64,000 nt of DNA from Paracoccus cavernae (lineage in GTDB: Bacteria; Pseudomonadota; Alphaproteobacteria; Rhodobacterales; Rhodobacteraceae), in assembly GCA_030410095.1 (NCBI GenBank), contig JAUFRC010000001.1, positions 198,501-262,500 on the forward strand. Direction: 5' to 3'. The notes under the pieces are model-generated. The model was given only the letters and a program-made list of their open reading frames with translations. It had not been told where the DNA came from and did no database searches. Below, one piece after another: positions 23,698-33,258 of the stretch; within the stretch, counting starts at the first letter, position 1, and each line of letters opens with the position of its first letter. A program made the position numbers and the translations under genes.

Positions 23698-24551
23698 GTG
23701 ACCCGCCCCTACCGCTCTGTTCTCTATATTCCCGCCGCCAACCAGCGCGCGATGGAAAAGGCGCAAACGCTTGCTGCCGATGCGATCATCTTCGATCTCG
23801 AGGATGCGGTCGCGCCGGCCGAGAAGCCCGCCTCGCGCGCGCTTCTGGCCGAGGCCTTGGCAGGCGATTACGGCAAGCGCGCCAAGATCGTGCGCATCAA
23901 CGGCTTCGACACCGAATGGGGCGAGGATGACGCGCGCGCCTATGCCGCGAGCCTTTCCAAACATGCAGATGCGGTGCTGATCCCCAAGGTGAGCCGGCCC
24001 GAAGATCTCGACCGCGTTGCCGCACTGATCCCCGACGCGCCGCTTTGGGCGATGATGGAGACGGCGCAGGGCATGCTGAATGCCGGCGCCATTGCCGCCC
24101 ATCCGCGCCTTCAGGGCATGGTCATGGGCACCAACGATCTGGCGAAGGAGTTGGGGGCGCGCTTTCGCGCCGACCGACTGCCGATGCAGGCGGGGTTGGG
24201 GCTTTGCCTGCTGGCGGCGAAAGCGCATGGGAAGACGATCATCGACGGCGTCTTCAACGCCTTCAAGGACGACGAGGGGCTGCGTTTCGATCCGCCCAGG
24301 GCCGCGATATGGGCTTTGACGGCAAGACGCTCATCCATCCCGCGCAACTCGCCATCGCCAACGAAATCTTCGCGCCCTCCGATGACGAGGTCGCGCTTTC
24401 GCGCCGCCAGATCGAAGCCTATGAAGCCGCCATCGCCGAGGGCAAGGCCGTGGCCGTGGTCGACGGCCGCATTGTCGAGAACCTCCACGTCGAGACCGCC
24501 CGCGCTACCTTGTCGCGCGCACAGGCGATTGCCGATCTCGCCGTCGGGTGA
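23698..24551 (+). CDS. mcl2: (3S)-malyl-CoA thioesterase, HpcH/HpaI family (one frameshift near 24300)
   Basis: CitE-like protein; in Rhodobacter sphaeroides Mcl2 hydrolyses (3S)-malyl-CoA to malate and CoA in the ethylmalonyl-CoA pathway. GTG start after TTGGAGG: V(M)TRPYRSVLYIPAANQRAMEKA, then IIFDLEDAVAP with metal-binding Asp, MMETAQGMLNA with the Glu ligand near 120, VMGTNDLAKELG near 140 and GFDGKTLIHPAQLAIAN after the frame break near 24300 (one base lost). Repaired 284 residues, closer to Mcl2 than to the ~318-residue lyase Mcl1. Together with mch five genes on, it supports the ethylmalonyl-CoA assignment. A citrate-lyase-beta-like role is the alternative. Confidence 0.82.
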
Positions 24552-24593
24552 CAAGCTGGAGGGGATCAACATCCAGCCGAAAGGACAAGCCAT

Positions 24594-25145
24594 ATGCTGA
24601 TCCTCGTAATCGGTGTGGCGCTTTGGTGGGCGGCACATTTCTTCAAACGGGTCGCGCCCGAACCGCGCGCGGCCTTGGGCGACAAGGGCAAAGGCATCGT
24701 CGCCGTGCTGCTGGTCCTGTCGGTGATCTTGATGGTGGTGGGCTACCGCATGGCGGACGGCCCCTTCTGGTGGGGGCCTTCGCCCGCGCTCAAGGGGATC
24801 AACAACCTGCTGATGCTTGCGGCGCTGTGGTTCTTTGCCGCCGACGGGATGAAATCGAACCTCGTCCGCCGCATCCGCAACCCGCAGCTCACGGGCTTCT
24901 CGCTCTGGGCCGTGGCGCATCTGCTGGTGAACGGCGATCTGCCGTCCTTCGTGCTCTTCGGCGGCCTTCTGGTCTGGGCCGTGGTCGAGATGATGGTGCT
25001 GAACCGTGCCGGCCCCGCCTGGTCGCGCTCGACGCAGCCCGTCATCTGGCGCAAAGAGGGCATGGTCCTGCTCGCCGCATTCGTCACGATGGTCGTCATC
25101 GGGCTGATCCACGGCTGGCTGGGCTATAACCCGTTCGGAGGCTGA
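24594..25145 (+). CDS. NnrU-family membrane protein
   Basis: Intact 183-residue polytopic protein with about five hydrophobic helices (LILVIGVALWWAAHFFKR, GIVAVLLVLSVILMVVGYRM, LLMLAALWFFAADG, FVLFGGLLVWAVVEMM, VLLAAFVTMVVIGLIHG). It matches the NnrU domain, first named in nitrite/nitric-oxide reductase regulation but also linked to haem/quinone enzymes (isoprenoid-like folds). No denitrification gene is nearby. It sits between mcl2 and the DUF1737 gene, 42 nt after the former and 1 nt before the latter. Confidence 0.75.
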   Translation: MLILVIGVALWWAAHFFKRVAPEPRAALGDKGKGIVAVLLVLSVILMVVGYRMADGPFWWGPSPALKGINNLLMLAALWFFAADGMKSNLVRRIRNPQLTGFSLWAVAHLLVNGDLPSFVLFGGLLVWAVVEMMVLNRAGPAWSRSTQPVIWRKEGMVLLAAFVTMVVIGLIHGWLGYNPFGG

Positions 25146-25146
25146 C

Positions 25147-25353
25147 ATGTCGAAAATCTACCGTTTACTGACCGAAGACGACACTTCGGAATTTTGCCAC
25201 AAAGTCTCGCTGGCCCTGTCCAAGGGCTGGGAGCTTTACGGCAGCCCCTCGATCTCCTTCGATGCGGCGCGCGGCGTGATGCGCTGCGCGCAGGCCGTCA
25301 CCAAGGATGTCGAGGCCGATTACCACCCCGATATGAAATTGGGGCAGCAATAG
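25147..25353 (+). CDS. DUF1737 protein, 68 residues
   Basis: Small cytoplasmic protein: YRLLTEDDTSEFCHKVSLALSKGWELYGSPSI is the core of the DUF1737 domain, whose function is not known. Starts 1 nt after the NnrU-like gene stop and ends 15 nt before mch, so all are probably one transcript. Confidence 0.8.
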   Translation: MSKIYRLLTEDDTSEFCHKVSLALSKGWELYGSPSISFDAARGVMRCAQAVTKDVEADYHPDMKLGQQ

Positions 25354-25368
25354 AGCTAAAGGGATCAG

Positions 25369-26401
25369 ATGAGCAAAACCAACCCGGGCCGTTTCTTCGA
25401 AGATTACCGTATCGGCGAAATCATTCCCCATGCCGTGCCGCGCACGGTCTCGGGGGCGAGAGAGCGCTTTACCACGCGCTCTATCCGGCCCGGCATGCTC
25501 TGCATTCCAGCGACGAATTCGCCCGCGCCTGCGGGCTGGACGGATCGCCGATGGATGACCTGATCGCCTTTCATCTGGTCTTCGGCAAGACCGTGCCGGA
25601 CATCAGCCTGAATGCCGTCGCCAACCTCGGCTATGCCGAGGGCGCTGGCACCGGCCGGTCTGGGCGGGCGATACGCTGCGCGCCGAATCCGAGGTGATCG
25701 GCCTCAAGGAGAATTCGAGCGGTACCTCGGGTGTGGTCTGGGTGCGCACGCGCGGCCTGAACCAGAACGACGAGCTGGTGCTGGACTATGTCCGCTGGGT
25801 CATGGTGCGCAAAGGCCGCCCCGATGCGCCCGCACCCGCGACCGTGGTACCCGATCTCGCCAAGGCGGTCGCGCCGGCCGATCTGGTCGTGCCTGAAGGC
25901 CTTGATTTCACCGGTTATGACTCCGGACTGGCCGGCGAGCGCTACCGCATGGGCGATTATGCCATCGGCGAGATCATCGACCATGTCGACGGCGTCACGA
26001 TCGAAGAGGCCGAGCATATGCTGGCGACGCGCCTGTGGCAAAATACCGCGAAAGTCCATTTCGACGCGACTTTCCGCCCCGACGGCAAGCGTCTGATCTA
26101 TGGCGGCCATATCATCTCGATCGCGCGGGCGCTGACTTTCAACGGTCTCGCCAATGCCCAGATCATGGCGGCGCTGAACGGCGGCGCCCATGCCAATCCC
26201 TGTTTCGCCGGCGATACGGTGCGCGCCTTCACCGAGGTGCTCGATCTCGCCGAGACGCCTGCGCCGGGGGTGGCCGCGATCCGTTTGCGCACCGTGGCGC
26301 ATAAATCCGGCGAGCGTGATCACAAAATTAAGGATCAGGATGGTAAGTATCTGCCCGATATCCTTCTGGACCTCGATTATTGGGCATTTTTACCGCAATG
26401 A
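25369..26401 (+). CDS. mch: Mesaconyl-CoA hydratase, MaoC family (two frameshifts)
   Basis: Hydrates mesaconyl-C1-CoA to beta-methylmalyl-CoA in the ethylmalonyl-CoA pathway. Start MSKTNPGRFFEDYRIGEIIPHAVPRTV, two MaoC/hotdog halves; the first contains DEFARACGLDGSPMDDLIAFHLVFG, the second RYRMGDYAIGEIIDHVDGVTIEEAEHMLATRL and YGGHIISIARAL. Frames break near 25458 and 25650, one base each; repaired 344 residues, the size of characterised Rhodobacter Mch. Its stop overlaps the next gene's start (ATGA). Identity is supported both by length and by the Rhodobacter gene order mcl2 … mch, sdh. Confidence 0.88.
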
Positions 26402-27157
26402 TCGATTGCTCTTGCTGGCCTGCATGACTGCGGCTCCGGTTTTGCCGGTTCCGCGGATCAGGCGGGCTATTTCGACGATTCCACCTCGGGAGGGCACGAC
26501 CTTTTCGTCGAGGCCAATCTTGTCGGCACCTTCTACCACGAGCTGGGCCATGCCCTGATCGATACAATGGATCTTCCGGTCCTCGGCCGCGAGGAAGATG
26601 CGGCCGATACCCTGTCCGTCCTTCTGATCGACGAGATCTGGGAGCCGGAATCCGCCCTCGCCATCGCGCAGGGGACGGCCGTGGCATGGATGCTTTCGGC
26701 CGCCGAGGCCGAAGAGGAAGATCCCGCCTTTTGGGATGTCCACGGACATGATTTGCAGCGTTATTACAATACGGTTTGCCTGTGGTACGGCGGCGATCCC
26801 GACAATCGCGGCGATTTCGCAACGGAATTCGAACTGCCGCCCGAACGCGCCGAAACCTGCTCCGAGGAGTTCGATCAGGCCTGGAGCAGCTGGTTCGCCT
26901 ATCTCGACGAGGCGGTCGAAGGCGCGCCGGGCAAGGCCCTGAGCTTCGTCGGAGAGACGGCCGACCCCGCATCGCGCATCATCGCCGAAGAGGTTCGCAG
27001 CGTGAACGCATTGCTCGCCCTGCCGGTCGACATCACCGTCTCGGTGGAGCAATGCGGGGAGGCCAATGCCTTCTACGACCCGGCAGAAAAACATATCGAA
27101 ATCTGTCAGGAATACGGCGACTGGCTGAGCGCGACTGCCGTGCAGGTCGATCTGTGA
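26398..27157 (+). CDS. DUF4344 putative metallopeptidase, secreted (two frameshifts near the start)
   Basis: Predicted exported zinc metallopeptidase, about 253 residues after repair. The signal peptide is read across two one-base losses (near 26403 and 26440): MIRLLLLACMTAAPVLAGSADQ. The zinc motif HELGH (26537-26551) is in a segment GTFYHELGHALIDTMDLPVLGREEDAADT, the DUF4344 pattern with a following acidic ligand region. Several cysteines (VCLWYG, AETCSEE, VEQCGE, IEICQE) could form disulfides. The ATG overlaps the mch stop. It sits directly upstream of sdhC, and its end carries the first GATCAC element. Confidence 0.75.
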
Positions 27158-27229
27158 TCACGAGGCCGGATCGTGTGATCACAAAAGGGCAAAAGCCCCG
27201 TTCCGGTGAAATTGTACCCGTTCCGGTGA
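27153..27229. promoter_or_regulatory. sdh promoter-region repeats
   Basis: Two elements upstream of sdhC. (1) TGTGATCACG (27153-27162) and palindrome TGTGATCACA (27174-27183), 21 bp apart, the same pair as upstream of the suc genes. (2) CCCGTTCCGGTGA twice, at 27197-27209 and 27217-27229, a 20-bp period. Both spacings equal about two helical turns, as expected for tandem binding on one DNA face. The regulator is not identified. Confidence 0.6.
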
Positions 27230-27341
27230 TGACACCTGCAACAAAAGAGCTAGAACCGAGTTGAATTTTCAGCCAGCCCTCACCGCCAGCTGGGCGCACC
27301 AGCCGGATAGCAGGGCCTGAGGCAAAGCAGGAGAGCGCAAT

Positions 27342-27734
27342 ATGGCCGACGTCAACCGGGGTAACCGGCCGCTGTCCCCACACTTGCAGGTCTATCGCCT
27401 TCCCATCGCGGCGATCACCTCGATCATGACCCGTATCACCGGCCATGCGCTGGTGGCGGGGATCTTGTTGCTGGTCTGGTGGCTTGCCGCCGCGGTGACC
27501 TCGGATGCGGCTTTCGCCTGCGCCGATTGGGTCGTCCGCTCGTGGATCGGCTTCATCGTCCTGACGGGTTCGATGTGGGCGCTGTGGTACCATCTTCTCG
27601 CGGGCATCCGCCACCTGTTCTACGACGCAGGCATGGGGCTCGAGATCGAATCCGCGCGCAAGTCCAGCGTCGCGATCATTGCGGGTTCGGTGGTGCTGGC
27701 GCTGCTGACCCTCATCATCTTCTTTGCGTTCTGA
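27342..27734 (+). CDS. sdhC: Succinate dehydrogenase cytochrome b556 subunit
   Basis: Membrane anchor of complex II carrying haem b and the quinone site. 130 residues, three helices; RPLSPHLQVYRLP near residue 9 is the conserved quinone-side segment, and WYHLLAGIRHLFYDAG near 82-97 contains the haem-ligand histidine. Intact. First of the sdh genes, with AGGAGAGCG ahead of its ATG and the paired GATCAC element about 160 nt upstream. Confidence 0.96.
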   Translation: MADVNRGNRPLSPHLQVYRLPIAAITSIMTRITGHALVAGILLLVWWLAAAVTSDAAFACADWVVRSWIGFIVLTGSMWALWYHLLAGIRHLFYDAGMGLEIESARKSSVAIIAGSVVLALLTLIIFFAF

Positions 27735-27743
27735 GGGGAAAAC

Positions 27744-28133
27744 ATGCGTTACATCACTCCGCGCAAAGCCGCCGTCGGCATGGGTGCTTCGGGCACCGGC
27801 ACCGCAGACCACTGGTTCCTGACCGTGACCGCCGTGGCGCTGACCATCCTGACGCCTCTGTTCATGATCATCGTCGCCAAAGCGATCGGCCTGCCGCGCG
27901 AAGGCGTGGTGGCCTATTTCGGGCGCCCGATCCCCGCAGTCATCACCGCTTTGTTCATCATTGTCGGCATGCTGCATTTCATCCGCGGCACGCGCATCAT
28001 GATCGAGGATTACCTTGATCACGGCGCACGCAAAGCCGCGATCATCTTCTCGGTAGTTTTCAGCTGGGCGGTCATCGCCTTTGCTGTCTATGCACTCGCC
28101 CGCATGGGTCTGGGTGCGCTCGTTCTGGTCTGA
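27744..28133 (+). CDS. sdhD: Succinate dehydrogenase membrane anchor subunit
   Basis: Second anchor subunit, 129 residues with three transmembrane helices; the motif [18 protein letters not shown] near 82-99 carries the second haem/quinone region. Intact; 9 nt after sdhC and 8 nt before sdhA. Confidence 0.95.
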   Translation: MRYITPRKAAVGMGASGTGTADHWFLTVTAVALTILTPLFMIIVAKAIGLPREGVVAYFGRPIPAVITALFIIVGMLHFIRGTRIMIEDYLDHGARKAAIIFSVVFSWAVIAFAVYALARMGLGALVLV

Positions 28134-28141
28134 GGTCCGCT

Positions 28142-29944
28142 ATGGCTGCTTATCCTTACGTAACGCATGATTATGACGTGGTCGTGGTGGGTGCCGGCGG
28201 TGCGGGCCTGCGCGCGACGCTCGGCATGGCCGAACAGGGCCTGCGCACGGCTTGCGTGACCAAGGTTTTCCCGACCCGTTCGCATACCGTTGCCGCGCAG
28301 GGCGGCATCGCCGCCTCACTGTCCAACATGGGCCCCGACAACTGGCAGTGGCATATGTATGATACGGTCAAGGGCTCGGACTGGCTCGGCGATACCGATG
28401 CGATGGAATATCTCGCGCGCGAAGCCCCCAAGGCGGTCTACGAGCTCGAGCATTACGGCGTGCCGTTTTCGCGCACCGAAGAGGGCAAGATCTACCAGCG
28501 CCCCTTCGGCGGCCATACGACCGAATTCGGCGAGGGCCCGCCGGTGCAGCGCACCTGTGCTGCTGCCGACCGCACCGGCCACGCGATCCTGCACACGCTT
28601 TACGGGCAGTCGCTGAAGGAAAAAGCCGAATTCTTCATCGAATATTTCGCGCTTGATCTGATCATCACCGACGGCAAATGCACCGGCGTCGTCTGCTGGA
28701 AGCTCGACGACGGCACCATCCATGTCTTCAACGCGAAGATGGTGGTTCTGGCGACCGGCGGCTACGGCCGCGCCTATTTCAGCGCGACCTCGGCCCATAC
28801 CTGCACCGGCGACGGTGGCGGCATGGTGGCCCGCGCGGGTCTGCCGCTGCAGGATATGGAATTCGTGCAGTTCCACCCGACCGGCATTTATGGTTCGGGC
28901 TGCCTCATCACCGAAGGCGCGCGCGGCGAAGGTGGTTACCTCACCAACTCCGAGGGCGAGCGCTTCATGGAGCGTTATGCCCCGACCTACAAAGACCTCG
29001 CCTCGCGCGACGTGGTTTCGCGTTGCATGACGATCGAGATCCGCGAAGGGCGCGGTGTGGGCGAGCACAAGGACCACATCTTCCTCAACCTGATGCACTT
29101 GCCGCCGGAAACCCTGCACGAGCGTCTGCCCGGCATTTCGGAATCCGCGCGCATCTTCGCCGGCGTCGACGTGACGCGCGAGCCGATCCCCGTCATCCCG
29201 ACGGTCCATTACAACATGGGCGGCATTCCGACCAACTATTGGGGTGAAGTTCTCAATCCGACCGAGGAAAAGCCCGATGCGACCTTCCCGGGCCTGATGG
29301 CCGTGGGCGAGGCCGGTTGCGCCTCGGTCCATGGTGCGAACCGTCTGGGTTCGAACTCGCTGATCGACCTCGTGGTCTTCGGCCGCGCGGCCGCGATCCG
29401 TGCCGGTCAGGTTGTCGACCGCAATGCGCCGGTCCCCGCGACCAATGTGGCGCAGGTCGAAAAGGCGCTGGAGCGTTTCGATGCCCTGCGCAACGCCAAC
29501 GGCTCGACCTCGACCGCAGAGCTGCGTCTTGAAATGCAAAAGACGATGCAGGCCGATGCGGCCGTCTTCCGCACCGACAAGACCCTGGCCGACGGCGTCG
29601 AGCGCATGAAGGTCATCGCCGCGAAAATGGCCGATATCAAGGTCACCGACCGCAGCCTGATCTGGAACAGCGACCTGATGGAAACGCTGGAGTTGACCAA
29701 CCTGATGCCGAGCGCGCTGACCACGATCGTCGCCGCCGAGGCACGCAAGGAAAGCCGCGGCGCCCATGCCCATGAAGACTGGCCTGAGCGGGACGACGCC
29801 AACTGGCGCAAGCACTCCCTTGCATGGGTCGAGGGCAACGAGGTTAAACTGGCCTATCGGCCCGTCCACCTCGAGCCTCTGACCACGCAAGAAGAGGGCG
29901 GGATCGATCTGAAAAAGATCGCACCTAAAGCGAGGGTTTATTGA
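28142..29944 (+). CDS. sdhA: Succinate dehydrogenase flavoprotein subunit
   Basis: Oxidises succinate to fumarate with covalently bound FAD. Intact 600 residues: [12 protein letters not shown] at 14-25, [10 protein letters not shown] with the covalent-FAD His48, [15 protein letters not shown] near 240, and [18 protein letters not shown] near 280 with the catalytic Arg. Its stop overlaps the start of a lipoprotein gene. Three extra genes lie between it and sdhB. Confidence 0.98.
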   Translation: MAAYPYVTHDYDVVVVGAGGAGLRATLGMAEQGLRTACVTKVFPTRSHTVAAQGGIAASLSNMGPDNWQWHMYDTVKGSDWLGDTDAMEYLAREAPKAVYELEHYGVPFSRTEEGKIYQRPFGGHTTEFGEGPPVQRTCAAADRTGHAILHTLYGQSLKEKAEFFIEYFALDLIITDGKCTGVVCWKLDDGTIHVFNAKMVVLATGGYGRAYFSATSAHTCTGDGGGMVARAGLPLQDMEFVQFHPTGIYGSGCLITEGARGEGGYLTNSEGERFMERYAPTYKDLASRDVVSRCMTIEIREGRGVGEHKDHIFLNLMHLPPETLHERLPGISESARIFAGVDVTREPIPVIPTVHYNMGGIPTNYWGEVLNPTEEKPDATFPGLMAVGEAGCASVHGANRLGSNSLIDLVVFGRAAAIRAGQVVDRNAPVPATNVAQVEKALERFDALRNANGSTSTAELRLEMQKTMQADAAVFRTDKTLADGVERMKVIAAKMADIKVTDRSLIWNSDLMETLELTNLMPSALTTIVAAEARKESRGAHAHEDWPERDDANWRKHSLAWVEGNEVKLAYRPVHLEPLTTQEEGGIDLKKIAPKARVY

Positions 29945-30320
29945 TGCGTCTTCGTCTTCCTCTGGTTCTCTCGGCCGCGGCGCTCGCGCTGTCGGGCTGC
30001 GTTGTGCAGAACCCCAATGCGCTGCCGCCGCTGCCTCCGGCAACGGCTACGCCGGTTGCTCCGGTCGTTCCGGGGCTGCAGCGCAATCCTCGGCACGTCT
30101 CGCGATCAACCGCGAAATGGCGCGCCGTCTGCCTGGCGCCAATGTCGCGCCCTATACCGATTGCGTCGTCAACAACGCGACCGGGGCGGAAATGGCCGAT
30201 ATCGGTCGCCTGAGCGCGGCCGGCTCGAACATCAGCGATGCGGTTGCCGCCGTTGTCGCCCGTCCGGCAACGACCCAATGCATCGCCGGCGCGGCTTCGG
30301 CCGCTCGGGCGACGGCCTAA
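29944..30320 (+). CDS. Hypothetical lipoprotein between sdhA and sdhB (one frameshift near 30090)
   Basis: Signal with lipobox: [19 protein letters not shown] (Cys19), a Pro-rich linker, then after a one-base loss near 30090 a helical domain LAINREMARRLPGANVAPYTDCVVNNATGAEM … TTQCIAGAASAARATA. About 125 residues repaired, with two further cysteines. The ATG overlaps the sdhA stop. No family recognised; a gene at this spot is common in Rhodobacteraceae sdh loci. Confidence 0.6.
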
Positions 30321-30321
30321 G

Positions 30322-30645
30322 ATGCGGCGGGGCGGGATCCTCGCGGTGGCGGCAGGCATGACCCTTTTGGGTCTTGCCGGCTGTACGCCTGCGCCCGTCC
30401 CTGTCGAGCAGGCCGAAAAGATCTGTCTCGGCGCCGCCTATGAAAGCAGCGCCGGCCCCAAGACCGAAGTGGGCTTTGGTGTCGGCAATCACGGGTTCCG
30501 CGGCGGTTATGTCTCGGTGGGCATGAGTGCCGACCAGCTCATGGGCCGCGATCCCGCCGAGGTTTTCGCCCGCTGCGTGATGAAACGCTCGGGCCAGATG
30601 CCGCAGCGCCCGCTTTACGACCAGCCCGGGTGGGCAAGCCGGTGA
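30322..30645 (+). CDS. Hypothetical lipoprotein, 107 residues
   Basis: MRRGGILAVAAGMTLLGLAGCTP: lipobox LAGC with Cys21; the mature part has GNHGFRGGYVSVGMSADQLMGRDPAEVFARCVMKRSG. Two more cysteines (KICLGA, ARCVMK). Starts 1 nt after the previous stop. Function unknown. Confidence 0.65.
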   Translation: MRRGGILAVAAGMTLLGLAGCTPAPVPVEQAEKICLGAAYESSAGPKTEVGFGVGNHGFRGGYVSVGMSADQLMGRDPAEVFARCVMKRSGQMPQRPLYDQPGWASR

Positions 30646-31357
30646 TCCGCGCCCATCTCGCCACTTTTCCGCCGCGCCGCCGGATCCTGCGCAAGGTCGT
30701 CGATGCGATTCTGCCGCAGGTCGACCACCTTTTCGTTGTGCTCAACGATTACGACGAGGTGCCGGGCTATCTGGCCAAAGACGAGCGGGTCACGGCTGTC
30801 ATCCCCGATCGCGACGTGAAGGATGCGGGCAAGTTCTGGTTCGCGCCCGAACCCGACGATATCGTCTTCACCATCGACGACGATATCGGCTATCCCGCCG
30901 ATTACGTTGCCCGCACCATTGCCCAGGCCGAAGCCCTCGGCTGGGAGGGCAATGTTTTCGGCTATCAGGGCAATAGCTGGACCCGCCCCGAGGGTTGGAG
31001 CAACCATCTCTTTTTCGAAGCGCTTGATCACGTCAAAGGCTATTCCGTGATCGGCACCGGCACGCTTTGCGCCAAAGGGGCCGCGATCGCGCCCTTGGCC
31101 GAGATCGAGCCGCTGGCGGGCGCTTGCGACATCGCCTACGGGCGCTGGATCCGGTCGCGCGACATCTTGCCTTGGGGCTGCCGCGCGCCGCGAACTGGCT
31201 GGCCAAGGCATTGCCGCAAAACCTGCGCGCCTCGTCGCTCTTTGCGACCGTCCACCGCAAAAACCTGCCCGAAAACCTCGAAGTTTTCCGGTCATTCGCA
31301 TTCGATTGGCCGCATGCCAACCTCAGTTATGACGCATACCGCCGTCCGGCGGTTTGA
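30642..31357 (+). CDS. Glycosyltransferase-like protein (GT-A type) (one frameshift near 31170)
   Basis: Begins V(M)IRAHLATFPPRRRILRKVVDAILPQVD: a family-2-like glycosyltransferase Rossmann half, with the acidic metal/sugar motif FTIDDDIGYPADY near residue 80 instead of a plain DxD, followed by KGYSVIGTGTLCAKG. GTG start overlapping the upstream TGA; an in-frame GTG 12 nt earlier is an alternative. One base is lost near 31170 (DILPLGLPRAANWLAK); repaired 238 residues. Acceptor and donor unknown. Its position inside the sdh locus is odd for a sugar enzyme. Confidence 0.65.
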
Positions 31358-31375
31358 CCACCAGGAGAAACCCCA

Positions 31376-32155
31376 ATGGTCCAGTTCAATCTTCCCAAGA
31401 ACTCCCGCATCCGGGTCGGCAAGACCTGGCCCAAGCCGGAAGGTGCGAAGAACATCAAGAAGTTCAACATCTACCGTTGGGATCCCGATACCGGCGAGAA
31501 TCCGCGGCTGGACACCTATTTCCTCGATCTCGACAAGACCGGTCCGATGATGCTGGATGCGCTCATCAAGATCAAAAACGAGATCGACCCGACGCTGACC
31601 TTCCGCCGCTCCTGCCGCGAGGGGATTTGCGGCTCCTGCGCGATGAACATCGGTGGCGGCAACCATCTGGCCTGCATCTTCGGCATCGACGAAGTCAAAG
31701 GCGATGTGAACATCTATCCGCTGCCGCATATGCCGGTGGTCAAGGACCTCATCCCCGACCTGACGCATTTCTATGCGCAGCACGCCTCGGTGAACCCCTA
31801 TCTCGTGACCGACACGCCGCGTCCCGACAAGGAATGGCGCCAGTCGATCGAGGACCGCAAGAAGCTCGACGGGCTTTATGAATGCATCCTTTGCGCCTCC
31901 TGCTCGACGTCTTGCCCGAGCTATTGGTGGAACGGCGACAAATACCTCGGGCCGGCGGCTTTGCTGCAGGCTTACCGCTGGATCATCGATTCGCGCGACG
32001 AGGCGACCGGAGAGCGTCTGGATGCGCTTGAAGATCCGTTCAAACTCTATCGTTGCCATACGATCATGAACTGCACCAACACCTGCCCGAAGGGGTTGAA
32101 CCCCGCCAAGGCGATCGCCTCGATCAAGCACATGATGGTCGATCGCGTCGTCTAA
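31376..32155 (+). CDS. sdhB: Succinate dehydrogenase iron-sulfur subunit
   Basis: Electron-transfer subunit with three Fe-S clusters; intact 259 residues. [2Fe-2S] ligands in CREGICGSC near 81-89 and a later Cys; [4Fe-4S]/[3Fe-4S] ligands in [12 protein letters not shown] near 169-180 and [17 protein letters not shown] near 226-242. GGAGAAACCCC ahead of the ATG. Confidence 0.98.
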   Translation: MVQFNLPKNSRIRVGKTWPKPEGAKNIKKFNIYRWDPDTGENPRLDTYFLDLDKTGPMMLDALIKIKNEIDPTLTFRRSCREGICGSCAMNIGGGNHLACIFGIDEVKGDVNIYPLPHMPVVKDLIPDLTHFYAQHASVNPYLVTDTPRPDKEWRQSIEDRKKLDGLYECILCASCSTSCPSYWWNGDKYLGPAALLQAYRWIIDSRDEATGERLDALEDPFKLYRCHTIMNCTNTCPKGLNPAKAIASIKHMMVDRVV

Positions 32156-32294
32156 GGGGCGCAGCATTGCACGGGGATCAGGGCTGCCATGCCCTGATTT
32201 TCCGCTTTACGCCGCGTCGCAGCGCTAGATTTTTCTGCGGCGCGGCATTATCTTTGTTGCATGGGAGAACAGAGTTCCAGCGACGGAGAAGACA

Positions 32295-32461
32295 ATGGCA
32301 AATTTCATCAATTCTGCCGAGATCGCGGGTAAAATCGCAGGCGCGAAGCCTGTTTCCCGAAAGCCGATCATGCAGCCGATGCCGTGATCGAACAGATGTA
32401 CGGCTACTTCAGCTTCGAGCCTATGCCGCTCGAGGCAGAGGAGATGCTTCAGGCCGCCTGA
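32295..32461 (+). CDS. Small protein after sdhB, about 55 residues (one frameshift near 32345)
   Basis: GGAGAAGACA precedes ATG GCA AAT. The first part reads MANFINSAEIAGKIAGA; after a one-base loss near 32345 the frame continues CFPKADHAADAVIEQMYGYFSFEPMPLEAEEMLQAA and stops at 32461. The clean ribosome site, the acidic, helix-prone tail and the position before a terminator support a real gene. Family not recognised. Confidence 0.55.
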
Positions 32462-32487
32462 TCCGCGCGGCCTTGAGAGCAGGAATC

Positions 32488-32524
32488 AAAAACGGCGCAG
32501 CCCATGAGGCTGCGCCGTTTTCTT
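32488..32524. terminator. Bidirectional terminator after the sdh locus
   Basis: Near-perfect long stem aaaacggcgcagcc / ggctgcgccgtttt with loop catga, then TCTTT. It serves the sdh-side transcript (+) and the hydrolase gene at 32541 (-). Confidence 0.88.
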
Positions 32525-32540
32525 TGCCTGCACCGCAGCC

Positions 32541-33233
32541 TTACAGCGAGATCGCCACCATGACCTCGGGCTCGATCACGTTGACGCCCGGCAGGCCCGC
32601 TTTCAGCGGTTCGGCGTCCTGCGCCAGAAGCGGGAAGGTCTTGTAATGGCAGGGCACGACCGTCTTGAAATTGAAGTATTTCTTCGCGGCCCAGGCGGCG
32701 CGTTTCATATCCATCGTGAAATGGCCGCCGGCGCTCAGGATCCCGATGTCGGGATTATGATATTCGCCCATCCAGCCCATGTCGGCCATGATGTCGGTAT
32801 CGCCCGAGACATAGATCACATGGCCTTCGCCCGCGATCATGTAACCCGATTCATGCCCTGCATAGACCGGCCCGTCCGCCCCCTCGAGCGAGGAGGAATG
32901 GCTCGCGTTCACCATCGTCACCTCGGCCCCGCCCAGATTGACCGTACCGCCCTTGTTGAAGCCGATGCCCTCGACCGCCTGATGCGTCGTCCAGGTCGAG
33001 ATCAGGTCGTAAATTCCCACGACCGGAATTTTCAACGCCCGCGCAATCGCCAAAGTATCGCCGGTGTGATCGCCGTGGCCGTGGGTGATCAGGATATGGG
33101 TCGCGCCGTCCAGCGCCTCGTCGCGGCGGTCTTCGGGAAAGACGGGGTTCCCCGACAACCAGGGATCGATCAGGATGACCGCCTGTTCAATTTCCAGTCG
33201 AAAGCCCGAATGGCCAAACCAGGTCAGTTTCAT
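32541..33233 (-). CDS. UPF0173 metal-dependent hydrolase (UlaG-like)
   Basis: Metallo-beta-lactamase-fold hydrolase of the UPF0173 family; intact 230 residues. MKLTWFGHSGFRLE, then metal motif THGHGDHTGD near 51-60, SHSSSLEGADG near 112, YVSGDTDIMADM near 141 and CHYKTFPLL near 199 provide the metal ligands. Substrate unknown. Confidence 0.88.
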   Translation of the reverse strand: MKLTWFGHSGFRLEIEQAVILIDPWLSGNPVFPEDRRDEALDGATHILITHGHGDHTGDTLAIARALKIPVVGIYDLISTWTTHQAVEGIGFNKGGTVNLGGAEVTMVNASHSSSLEGADGPVYAGHESGYMIAGEGHVIYVSGDTDIMADMGWMGEYHNPDIGILSAGGHFTMDMKRAAWAAKKYFNFKTVVPCHYKTFPLLAQDAEPLKAGLPGVNVIEPEVMVAISL

Positions 33234-33258
33234 CAGATGCTCCTGTCGGTGATACGCG

